Positions 1 to 7,577 of a stretch of DNA of 9,589 nt are shown here, piece after piece. Under the pieces are notes generated by a model. The model searched no databases and was not told where the DNA came from. It saw only the letters and a list, made by a program, of their open reading frames with translations. This DNA is from Ulvibacter sp047614245 (GTDB lineage Bacteria > Bacteroidota > Bacteroidia > Flavobacteriales > Flavobacteriaceae). Numbering within the stretch: the stretch's first letter is position 1; each line of letters starts with the position of its first letter. A program made the translations under genes and the position numbers. Location of the stretch: assembly GCA_047614245.1 (NCBI GenBank), contig JBLHIC010000090.1, positions 1 through 9,589 on the forward strand, in the 5' to 3' direction.

Positions 1-756
1 ACCGGAACTTATAGTTTAATAACCGATTATTCTACAATGTTTGAAAATGACAATGAGAATAATGCCGAATCTGTTTTTGAGGTTCAATATACAGACATTC
101 AAGGTGCCGGATTTGGTTGTCTTCAATGTAGTGAAGGTAATGTGGCTGTAGGATTTAATGGAATTAGAAGTTATGACGGACCAATGTTTGAATCTGGTTT
201 TAGTTTTAATGTGCCTACTCAAGAGGTCGTTGATGAATTTGAAACTGGAGATCTTAGAAAGGACATCGCAATTCTCGATATTGATGCTTGGGCAGCAGCT
301 ACTGGAGCAATCTTTGTCACAGGTTTTGAACATACTGGGTATTACAACCGAAAGTATATTTCGAGAAAGGGAGATGCTAATACAGGTGATGCAAATCTTA
401 CCAATCCAAATAATTATCGATCCATACGTTTTGCTGATGTTTTATTAATGGCAGCAGAGGCGTTAAATAGAGGAGGAATAAATGATTCTAGAGCACGTAC
501 ATATCTTAATAGGGTTCGACTTAGAGCGGGGCTTACTGAGGTAACATCCAGTGGATCAGCGCTTACAACAGCTATTTATCACGAACGACGAGTAGAGCTA
601 GTAGGAGAAGGACATCATTTCTTTGATTTAGTGAGAACAAACCGAGCTTCAGGACAAATAGATGGATTTGTATCTGGTAAACACGAACTTTTCCCAATAC
701 CTGCTATAGAAATACAATTAACAGGAAATAGATGGGTTCAAAATCCTGGATACTAA
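1..756 (+). CDS. SusD/RagB-family glycan-binding outer-membrane lipoprotein, C-terminal part
   Basis: This is the C-terminal 251 residues of a SusD-like protein. The frame is open to the left edge, so the first ATG at 37 is internal and the 5' half (lipobox and N-terminal TPR region, typically another ~250 residues) lies outside the window. Family signs are the helical stretch RFADVLLMAAEALNR (the usual 'R.aDvLLmyAEAlN' segment), YLNRVRLRAGL, the HERRVELVGEGHHFFDLVR segment (the usual 'ERR.EL..EG.R..DL.R'), and the C-terminal FPIPAIEIQL...NPGY ending that closes most SusD proteins. SusD proteins form a lid on the SusC TonB-dependent transporter and bind the glycan at the cell surface. Binding specificity cannot be read from this half; the beta-glucan assignment comes from the neighbouring enzymes. 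It ends in TAA, 14 bp before the next gene. Confidence 0.93.
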   Translation, partial: TGTYSLITDYSTMFENDNENNAESVFEVQYTDIQGAGFGCLQCSEGNVAVGFNGIRSYDGPMFESGFSFNVPTQEVVDEFETGDLRKDIAILDIDAWAAATGAIFVTGFEHTGYYNRKYISRKGDANTGDANLTNPNNYRSIRFADVLLMAAEALNRGGINDSRARTYLNRVRLRAGLTEVTSSGSALTTAIYHERRVELVGEGHHFFDLVRTNRASGQIDGFVSGKHELFPIPAIEIQLTGNRWVQNPGY

Positions 757-770
757 AAATAATAATCGCT

Positions 771-2798
771 ATGAAAATTTTAAAATATACACTTAGTTTT
801 TTGTTTGCAGCTTTCTTAGTTGCTTGTACAACAAATAACGATATTTTTGAAGGCGTTGAGAGCATTTCGACACCTTCTAACCTTAACGCAGTATTCAGTA
901 TTTCTCAAGACAATAGTGGATTGGTTACCATTACTCCGAGTGGAGATGGAGCAACATCTTTTGATGTGTTCTTTGGTGATTCCTCAGGGGAACACGAAGT
1001 GGTCGCGGTTGGTGGGACTTTATCCAGAATATATGCAGAGGGCAATTACGATGTGCGAATCGTGGGTGAGTCGTTAAGTGGTGAAACCGCCGAAGCAATT
1101 CAACCTCTGGTAGTTTCGTTTAGAGCTCCTGAAAACTTGGATGTAACAATTGGTTTTGATCCAACGAATAACTTTCTAGTTAATGTATCGGCATCCGCAG
1201 ATTATGCAGCATCTTTTGATGTTTATTTTGGAGATGCAATAAATGAAGTTCCAACACCACTAATGATAAATGAAACAATTGGTCATACGTATGACGCAGT
1301 TGGCGATTATGTTATAAGAGTCGTAGCCCTTAGTGGTGGCACGGCAACTTTAGAATATTCAGAAACAATCACTATTTTAAATCCATTGTTATTTCCAATA
1401 GATTTTGAAGATCCTACTCTCAATTACGCTTTCACAGATTTTGGAAATGTTGTTTCCTCTGTCGTTGGAAATCCGGATCAATCTGGAGTGAATACAAGCG
1501 CAACTGTGGGACAATCTTTAAAACCAATTGGGGCCGAAGTATGGGGAGGTTCATTCCTTTCTTTAGATGAGCCTATTGATTTTGCATCACTCCAAAACAT
1601 CGCAGTTAATGTATGGTCTCCTGTAAGTGGAATTGTTGTTAAGCTTAAGCTTGAAAACGCAACGGATCCAGATATTTTTGCAGAAGTAGACGTAGTGAAT
1701 AGTGTTGCTAGTGGCTGGGAAACTTTAACCTACGATTTTAGTGGAGCCGATTTGACACAAGAGTATCATAAGGTAGTTCTATTCTTTGACTTCGGAAACG
1801 TAGGTAACGATGCAACATATTATTTTGATGATATTAAACTAGCACAATCAACAGGAGGAACGTTTGAATTATTCCAAGATTTTGAAGGTGTAGCACCAGT
1901 CTTTACTGACTTCGGAAATATTGGAACTACAGAAGTTGTTCCTAACCCGATGGTAGGCGGTATAAATCCGACAGCAAACTCTGCGCAATTAACTAAAACG
2001 TCTGGATCTGAAGTCTGGGGAGGAACCTTCTTCGAACTAAGCGATCAAGTAATTGATTTTGCTGGTTCTAAGCAAATGCGAATCAAATCATATTCACCGG
2101 CAGCAGGATTGGTTGTAAAATTAAAACTAGAAAATGCTGATGCCAGTATTACGCATGAAGTTGATATGATGACATCTGCTGTCAATGCTTGGGAACAGAT
2201 TACTTTCGATTTTACTGATGCTCCAAGCGCTCAATACAATAGAGTGGTTATTTTCTACGATTTCGGAAATCCTGGAGATGATTCGATGTATTATTTTGAC
2301 GAAATGGAAGTTAGTGAAGGAGCGCTCGTGTCAACAGTGGCACCTTTGTTAATAGAGAATTTTGAAGGAACACCGCCGGTATTTACATCATTTGGAAATA
2401 TTGATGATACAACAATCGAAGCGAATCCTAATATGTCTGGTATTAACCCGACGGCTTTATCTGCGAGTCAAATTAAAACCGTAGGATCTGAAGTTTGGGC
2501 AGGGTCATTTTTCGAGGTGACAACACCTTTAGACCTTAATTCTTATAATAAGATAAGTACTAAGATATTCTCGCCAACAGCAGGAGCTGTAATAAAGCTA
2601 AAGCTTGAAAATGCAGATACGAGTCTTGAATTTGAAGTTGACGTTACCAGTAGTGTAACCAATGATTGGGAAGAATTAGTTTTTGATTTCAGTGCAGCGC
2701 CTCCTGCAGATTATACAAGAATTGTCTTCTTCTTCGACTTTGGGAACTCTGGCGATGGAACAACTTATTATATCGATGAAATTCAATTGACAAATTAG
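771..2798 (+). CDS. SusE-position surface glycan-binding lipoprotein: two PKD-like domains and three CBM-like modules
   Basis: A 675-residue lipoprotein directly after SusD, the place where SusE-type surface glycan-binding proteins sit. The ATG at 771 was chosen over an in-frame ATG at 732 because it starts a clean lipoprotein signal (hydrophobic run, then LVAC with Cys19), while the longer form would overlap susD and bury the signal. Residues ~34-118 and ~119-203 are two PKD/Ig-like beta domains, each with an 'SFDVxFGD' strand and a 'GxYxVRxV' strand. Residues ~207-359, ~365-516 and ~525-674 are three related modules. Each opens with a short DFE/NFE stretch, then NP..(S/G)G(V/I)N(T/P)(S/T)A, then EVW(G/A)G(S/T)F, then VKLKLEN or IKLKLEN, then a WE(T/Q/E)(L/I).(Y/F)DF segment, and closes near TYYFDD or similar. 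These are all-beta and resemble jelly-roll carbohydrate-binding modules. No catalytic motif is visible. The residues after Cys19 (TTNND) are only weakly like the surface-export signal, so the outer face is inferred from position. Glucan binding is inference. Confidence 0.85.
   Translation: MKILKYTLSFLFAAFLVACTTNNDIFEGVESISTPSNLNAVFSISQDNSGLVTITPSGDGATSFDVFFGDSSGEHEVVAVGGTLSRIYAEGNYDVRIVGESLSGETAEAIQPLVVSFRAPENLDVTIGFDPTNNFLVNVSASADYAASFDVYFGDAINEVPTPLMINETIGHTYDAVGDYVIRVVALSGGTATLEYSETITILNPLLFPIDFEDPTLNYAFTDFGNVVSSVVGNPDQSGVNTSATVGQSLKPIGAEVWGGSFLSLDEPIDFASLQNIAVNVWSPVSGIVVKLKLENATDPDIFAEVDVVNSVASGWETLTYDFSGADLTQEYHKVVLFFDFGNVGNDATYYFDDIKLAQSTGGTFELFQDFEGVAPVFTDFGNIGTTEVVPNPMVGGINPTANSAQLTKTSGSEVWGGTFFELSDQVIDFAGSKQMRIKSYSPAAGLVVKLKLENADASITHEVDMMTSAVNAWEQITFDFTDAPSAQYNRVVIFYDFGNPGDDSMYYFDEMEVSEGALVSTVAPLLIENFEGTPPVFTSFGNIDDTTIEANPNMSGINPTALSASQIKTVGSEVWAGSFFEVTTPLDLNSYNKISTKIFSPTAGAVIKLKLENADTSLEFEVDVTSSVTNDWEELVFDFSAAPPADYTRIVFFFDFGNSGDGTTYYIDEIQLTN
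1389..2792 (+). repeat. Tandem array of three ~150-residue CBM-like modules inside the SusE-position gene
   Basis: Approximate units are 1389-1847, 1863-2318 and 2343-2792. Shared landmarks keep order and spacing: the NP...GxN block, EVWGG or EVWAG, an aromatic followed by SP, KLKLEN, WExxxxDF, and a final FDFGNxG...YYFDE-like or YYIDE-like strand. By eye, units 2 and 3 are closer to each other (both have VFT(D/S)FGNI and GINPTA) than to unit 1, which has GVNTSA. That suggests unit 2/3 is the more recent duplication. Nucleotide identity is patchy, so the copies are not fresh. Confidence 0.85.
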
Positions 2799-2806
2799 AA
2801 ATAGCT

Positions 2807-4483
2807 ATGAAAAAAATAAAAAACATACTTTATATTGGCCTTGTGGGATTGATTTTTTCAAGTCTAATCTCCTGTCAACAAGAAGATCAAGAGTTTGGCA
2901 CAATTATAACGCCCACGAATCTCGTTATTAACTTTGAGGTTGTTGGTCAGGATTCCGCTAATCCCAATGGAGACGGATCCGGAACTGTAAATTTTACTGC
3001 TACAGCAGATGGTGCCCTTGCGTATAGATTTAATTTCGGTGATAATACTGGTAGTATTGTTGCTCCGGGAGGGGAAAATACACATAGATTTAATCAGGCC
3101 GGGACAAATGCCTTCGTTGTGACTCTTATCGCAACGGGACGGGGAGGCGTTAGCTCATCAACATCTATCACTTTAGAAGTTTTCAGTAACTTTAATCCAA
3201 TTGAAATTAAAAACTTTCTTACAGGTGGAGCTGCAAGTTCTAAAACATGGTATTGGCATGCTGCTTTACCTGCTCATCTAGGAGTTGGCCCATTAACATC
3301 TGGTGATCCCCCGGAAGTTACTATAGAACCTAGTTACTATGCAGCATCACCATTTGAAAAGGTAGATGTTGGCTGTTTATATGAGGATTTAATGATATTT
3401 ACACAAGACGACGATGAAATCGTATCTTTTGAATTGATCAATTTAGGAAATACATATTTCCACAGATTGGAAGTTCAAGATGAATTGGGGCTTCCAAACC
3501 CTGGAGAAGATACTTGTTACGAATATGGTACTGAAGGAGTAAATATTGTAAACTTTGCACCTTCAACATCAGGTATAGACGAAATTAGGTCAACACAAAC
3601 GTCGATGGATATACAAAATGGAGGATTTTTGAGTTACTTCCTTGGAAATAGTGAATTTGAAATTTTAAGTATCTCGGATTCAGAAATGCACCTTAGAGTT
3701 TTACAGACAGAACCAAACGGAAATGTTATAGCCTGGTATCAAAAATTATCTACGAGCTTGCCGATTGATGATGGAGAATTATGTGATGAAGTTGGTGAAG
3801 ACTTAATTTGGTCAGATGAATTTGATGTGGATGGAGCGCCTAATGCAGATAATTGGGGCTACGATATTGGAGGCGGTGGCTGGGGTAATGAAGAAGAACA
3901 GTTTTACACAGACAGACCTGAAAATGTAATAGTTGAAAATGGCTTACTTAAAATTACGACAATTGCTGAATCTTTCAATGGCAGTAATTATACGTCGGCA
4001 AGAATTCTTAGTAAAAATAAATTCGAATTTACATATGGGCGGGTTGAAGTGAGTGCTAAGTTCCCTGAAGGAGGTGGTACTTGGCCAGCTATATGGATGC
4101 TAGGTGCAAATTTTGAACTTGTTGGATGGCCAAATTGTGGAGAAATTGACATAGTAGAATATAGAGGGAATGATGTAAATACAATCCATGGGTCACTTCA
4201 TTATCCTGGTAATTCTGGAGGTAATGCTAACACAAATACAACAGTAATTGATGAAGCATCTTCAGCATTTCATAAATATGAATTAATATGGACAGAATCG
4301 TGTATCAACTTCTATGTAGACGATTTAGAGTACCACACTTTTTCCAATAACGATAATGTGCCATTCAATCAAGATTTCTTTTTAATTCTTAATACGGCTA
4401 TGGGCGGTACGTTTGGTGGTGCAATAGACCCGAATTTTAATCAATCAACTTTTGAAGTTGAATACATAAGAGTTTATCAATAA
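2807..4483 (+). CDS. GH16 endo-beta-glucanase (laminarinase type) surface lipoprotein with PKD and an unidentified middle domain
   Basis: A 558-residue lipoprotein expected to cut beta-1,3-glucan (or mixed-linked glucan) internally at the cell surface. The signal peptide ends in LISC with Cys23, followed by QQED, which fits the Bacteroidota signal for export of lipoproteins to the outer face. Residues ~36-127 form a PKD-like domain (YRFNFGD strand). Residues ~128-318 form a domain I cannot name, with SKTWYWHAALPAHLGVGP near its start and a closing NGNVIAWYQKLS segment. Residues ~331-558 are GH16, starting LIWSDEFD. WPAIWML at 426-432 precedes the active site GEIDIVEY: E446 nucleophile, D448, E451 acid/base. 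This ExDxxE form with the beta-bulge is typical of laminarinases and lichenases, unlike the ExDxE of kappa-carrageenases. The domain ends in the usual VEYIRVYQ strand. It begins 8 bp after the previous stop and ends 3 bp before the GH3 gene. Exact linkage preference is not readable. Confidence 0.93.
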   Translation: MKKIKNILYIGLVGLIFSSLISCQQEDQEFGTIITPTNLVINFEVVGQDSANPNGDGSGTVNFTATADGALAYRFNFGDNTGSIVAPGGENTHRFNQAGTNAFVVTLIATGRGGVSSSTSITLEVFSNFNPIEIKNFLTGGAASSKTWYWHAALPAHLGVGPLTSGDPPEVTIEPSYYAASPFEKVDVGCLYEDLMIFTQDDDEIVSFELINLGNTYFHRLEVQDELGLPNPGEDTCYEYGTEGVNIVNFAPSTSGIDEIRSTQTSMDIQNGGFLSYFLGNSEFEILSISDSEMHLRVLQTEPNGNVIAWYQKLSTSLPIDDGELCDEVGEDLIWSDEFDVDGAPNADNWGYDIGGGGWGNEEEQFYTDRPENVIVENGLLKITTIAESFNGSNYTSARILSKNKFEFTYGRVEVSAKFPEGGGTWPAIWMLGANFELVGWPNCGEIDIVEYRGNDVNTIHGSLHYPGNSGGNANTNTTVIDEASSAFHKYELIWTESCINFYVDDLEYHTFSNNDNVPFNQDFFLILNTAMGGTFGGAIDPNFNQSTFEVEYIRVYQ

Positions 4484-4486
4484 GAT

Positions 4487-6799
4487 ATGAAACTAACTAG
4501 AAAACATTTTTACATCCTGTTTCTGTTTATGGCATTTATTGCTTGTAAGGATAAAAATACAGATTTGATTGCCCTCAATACTGAAGTTAATAGGTATATA
4601 GAAACTGATTCTTTAGATATTAAAGTAGCCGATTTGTTGGCGAAAATGACCTTGGAGGAGAAAATTGGTCAGATGAATCAATACAACGGATTTTGGAATG
4701 TTACTGGACCTTCTCCAAAAGATGGTGATGCTAAAAAGAAATACGAACATCTTAAAAAAGGTTGGGTAGGTTCTATGCTTAATGTACGAGGAGTTGAAGA
4801 TGTTAGAGCTGTTCAAAAAATTGCCGTGGAAGAAACTCGATTAGGTATCCCTTTAATTATTGGTTTTGATGTTATTCATGGATATAAGACAATTAGCCCG
4901 ATTCCTTTAGCTGAAGCTGCAAGTTGGGATTTAGATGAGATAAAAACATCTGCTAAAATGGCAGCGTTAGAGGCTTCAGCGGCAGGGATCAATTGGACAT
5001 TTGCACCCATGGTTGATATATCTAGAGATGCCCGCTGGGGTCGTGTGATGGAAGGTGCTGGAGAAGATGCTTATTTAGGTAGTGCTATCGCTCGGGCTCG
5101 TGTTTCAGGATTTCAAGGAGACGAACTTACTTCAAATGAAACAATTATTGCTTGTGCAAAACACTTTGCAGGTTATGGTTTTTCTGAAGCTGGAAGAGAT
5201 TACAACACAGTAGACGTTGGATCGAGCACTCTTTTTAATGTGATATTCCCTCCTTTTATAGCTGCAAAAGAAGCAGGCGTTAGGACTTTTATGAACTCTT
5301 TTAACGAATTAAACGGAGTTCCAGCGTCTGGAGATAAATATTTACAAAGAGATATTCTTAAAGGAGAATGGAACTTTGAGGGATTTGTGGTTTCAGATTG
5401 GGGTTCAATTGGTGAAATGATTGCCCATGGTCATGCTAAAGACGGTAATCACGCAGCTGAGATTGCAGCTAACGCTGGATCAGATATGGATATGGAGTCT
5501 TCACTTTATGTGACGGAACTAGCATCACTAGTAAGAGAGGGTAAAGTTTCTGAAAAACATATAGATGATGCGGCAAGAAGAATTTTAAAAGTGAAATATG
5601 AATTAGGACTATTTGATGACCCATATAAATATTGTGATTCAGCTAGAGAAAAAGAAGTGACGGGCAATAAAGAAATTATGGATGCAACATTGGAAATGGC
5701 TAAAAAGTCAATTGTACTTCTTAAGAACGAGAATAATATTCTTCCGCTCAAAAAGGAAGGACAGAAAATTGCACTTATAGGAGCGTTGGCTTCAGATAAA
5801 AATAGCCCATTAGGTAGCTGGAGAATAGCAGCTGACGATGACACCGCAGTTTCTGTATTGGAAGGAATGCAAGCGTATAAAGGTAATACACTCTCTTATG
5901 CGAAAGGGGCAGATGTGAGTTTGGGCAAAACAGATTTTATTCGAGAAGTAAATATTAATACTACAGATAAAAGTGAATTTCCAAAAGCCATAGCTACTGC
6001 TAAAAGTGCAGATGTTGTAGTAATGGTCTTAGGGGAGATCGGTTTCCAAAGCGGAGAGGGTAGAAGCAGGGTGAATCTAGATTTACCAGGTGTTCAACAA
6101 GAGCTATTGGAAGCGATATATGCAGTAAATAAAAATGTAGTGTTGGTTGTAAATAATGGCCGCCCACTGAATCTGAGTTGGGCAGATGAAAATGTTCCGG
6201 CAATTGTTGAGGCTTGGCATCTAGGCACTCAAAGCGGAAATGCAATCGCTCAAGTTTTATATGGTGATTACAACCCTAGTGGAAAACTGCCAATGACTTT
6301 TCCAAGACACGTTGGACAAGTACCAATATATTATAATTATAAAAGTACAGGGAGGCCTTCGCTTCCGGCACCAGGGATCGTTTTTTGGACACATTATCAA
6401 GATATAGAGAATACACCTTTGTATCCTTTTGGATATGGGTTAAGTTATACTTCTTTTGATTATTCAGTTCTAAAAGTAAAAAACACTTATTCAGAAAATA
6501 AGGAAGTAAGAGTTTCTGTAATGCTTAAGAATACAGGTAAAGTTTCCGGTAGAGAAGTTGTACAGCTCTACATAAGAGATCTGTTCGCAAGTGAGACGCG
6601 CCCTGTTAGAGAACTAAAAGGTTTTGAACTTGTTTATTTGGCTCCTGGAGAAACGAAACTGGTTGATTTTACATTAACAGCTAAGGAACTTGGTTTTTAT
6701 TCTAATAAAGGGAGTTGGAAAGTAGAAAATGGAGAATTCGAAGTGTATGTAGGAGGCAGTTCTTCTTCGACTAATAAATCGAGCTTTGAATTAAAATAA
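4487..6799 (+). CDS. bglX: GH3 beta-glucosidase, BglX type, lipoprotein
   Basis: A 770-residue glycoside hydrolase family 3 enzyme, close to the length of E. coli BglX, expected to remove glucose from the non-reducing end of beta-gluco-oligosaccharides made by the GH16 enzymes. The signal peptide ends in FIAC with Cys20, followed by KDKN, so it is a lipoprotein; whether it faces the periplasm or the outside is uncertain. The (beta/alpha)8 domain covers roughly 45-370 with DVIHG (D128), RDARWGR (183-186), KHFAGYG (K225, H226) and the nucleophile D304 in VVSDWGS. The alpha/beta sandwich domain covers roughly 405-630 and holds LGEIGFQSGEGRSR, whose SGE glutamate (E524) is the likely acid/base by family comparison. 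YPFGYGLSY (646-654) leads into a C-terminal Fn3-like domain (~670-768). All key residues seen are intact. NagZ-type N-acetylglucosaminidases are excluded because the sandwich and Fn3-like domains are present. Start and stop are each 3 bp from the neighbouring genes. Confidence 0.95.
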   Translation: MKLTRKHFYILFLFMAFIACKDKNTDLIALNTEVNRYIETDSLDIKVADLLAKMTLEEKIGQMNQYNGFWNVTGPSPKDGDAKKKYEHLKKGWVGSMLNVRGVEDVRAVQKIAVEETRLGIPLIIGFDVIHGYKTISPIPLAEAASWDLDEIKTSAKMAALEASAAGINWTFAPMVDISRDARWGRVMEGAGEDAYLGSAIARARVSGFQGDELTSNETIIACAKHFAGYGFSEAGRDYNTVDVGSSTLFNVIFPPFIAAKEAGVRTFMNSFNELNGVPASGDKYLQRDILKGEWNFEGFVVSDWGSIGEMIAHGHAKDGNHAAEIAANAGSDMDMESSLYVTELASLVREGKVSEKHIDDAARRILKVKYELGLFDDPYKYCDSAREKEVTGNKEIMDATLEMAKKSIVLLKNENNILPLKKEGQKIALIGALASDKNSPLGSWRIAADDDTAVSVLEGMQAYKGNTLSYAKGADVSLGKTDFIREVNINTTDKSEFPKAIATAKSADVVVMVLGEIGFQSGEGRSRVNLDLPGVQQELLEAIYAVNKNVVLVVNNGRPLNLSWADENVPAIVEAWHLGTQSGNAIAQVLYGDYNPSGKLPMTFPRHVGQVPIYYNYKSTGRPSLPAPGIVFWTHYQDIENTPLYPFGYGLSYTSFDYSVLKVKNTYSENKEVRVSVMLKNTGKVSGREVVQLYIRDLFASETRPVRELKGFELVYLAPGETKLVDFTLTAKELGFYSNKGSWKVENGEFEVYVGGSSSSTNKSSFELK

Positions 6800-6802
6800 A
6801 AT

Positions 6803-7561
6803 ATGAAATCAATAATCGTCATACTCTTATTTTTTGTTTGTATGTCCAGTGACGCACAAGCAAAACTGGTGTTTGAAGATCAGTTTGACGCTGAGGTATT
6901 GAATGAAAAATTTTGGAATTACGAACTAGGCGATGGTTGTCCTAATCTTTGTGGCTGGGGGAATAACGAACGACAGATTTATACAAAAAAGAACGTTCGA
7001 TTGGCTGACGGAAATTTAATAATAAGTGCTACTAAGACTGGTTCTAAATATGAATCAGGCAGAATTACAACAAAATCCAAAGTTGAAATACTTTATGGGA
7101 CCATCGAAGTAAGAGCCAAGCTAGCAGTAGGAGTAGGTATTTGGCCAGCCGTATGGATGCTCGGTTCTTCAATTGATGAGAAAAAATGGCCATTGTGTGG
7201 AGAAATTGACATTATGGAATATGTAGGGAAAGAACCGCAAACAGTTTTTACGTCATTGCATACTGGAGATAGCTATGGCAATACAATCAATACTAAAAGA
7301 ACCAAAATCGAGGACATTGAAGAGGGTTTTCATACGTATAAAGCCAACTGGACAGAAGAAAGTATTTCGTTTTACGTCGATGACAAGATCGTTTATACCT
7401 TCTCGCCAGAAGTTAAGAACGACAAAACATGGCCTTTTAATGAACCATTTTATGCTTTGATAAACCTAGCCATTGGAGGGAATTTTGGTGGGCCAGAAGT
7501 TGATGACGCTATTTTCCCTCAGGAGTTAATAATCGATTACTTGAAAATTTATAAAAATTAA
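6803..7561 (+). CDS. Compact secreted GH16 endo-beta-glucanase (laminarinase type)
   Basis: A 252-residue protein made of a signal peptide and one GH16 domain. The signal looks like signal peptidase I type, cleaved near A20 (SDAQA then KLVFEDQFD); Cys13 lies inside the hydrophobic run and lacks a proper lipobox. The catalytic core is WPAVWML (114-120), then GEIDIMEY with E134 nucleophile, D136 and E139 acid/base, the beta-bulge ExDxxE signature of laminarinases and lichenases. The last strand is IIDYLKIYKN. A Cys-rich loop GDGCPNLCGWG (43-53) replaces the all-glycine IGGGGWG loop at the same place in the lipoprotein GH16 of this locus. There are no accessory modules and no T9SS sorting domain, so it is probably periplasmic or released by another route. 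It starts 3 bp after the GH3 stop and lies 16 bp before the next gene. Substrate is inferred from family and context. Confidence 0.93.
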   Translation: MKSIIVILLFFVCMSSDAQAKLVFEDQFDAEVLNEKFWNYELGDGCPNLCGWGNNERQIYTKKNVRLADGNLIISATKTGSKYESGRITTKSKVEILYGTIEVRAKLAVGVGIWPAVWMLGSSIDEKKWPLCGEIDIMEYVGKEPQTVFTSLHTGDSYGNTINTKRTKIEDIEEGFHTYKANWTEESISFYVDDKIVYTFSPEVKNDKTWPFNEPFYALINLAIGGNFGGPEVDDAIFPQELIIDYLKIYKN

Positions 7562-7577
7562 TACTAAAACAATTATT

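Noticed and set aside
732..770. In-frame upstream ATG that would lengthen the SusE-position protein by 13 residues
   Set aside because: It overlaps the SusD gene and places extra residues before an otherwise standard lipoprotein signal peptide starting at 771.
5506..5844. 112-codon minus-strand frame opposite the GH3 gene
   Set aside because: The + strand here encodes conserved GH3 sequence; the antisense protein shows no recognisable feature.
4487..6799. GH3 protein as NagZ-type N-acetylglucosaminidase
   Set aside because: It has the sandwich domain with SGE and the Fn3-like domain of beta-glucosidases, the full ~770-residue length, and KHFAGYG rather than the KHFPGHG motif of NagZ.
6803..6865. 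Cys13 of the compact GH16 as a lipoprotein attachment site
   Set aside because: The residues before it (FFV) do not make a lipobox, and an AQA-type signal peptidase I site follows at residues 18-20.
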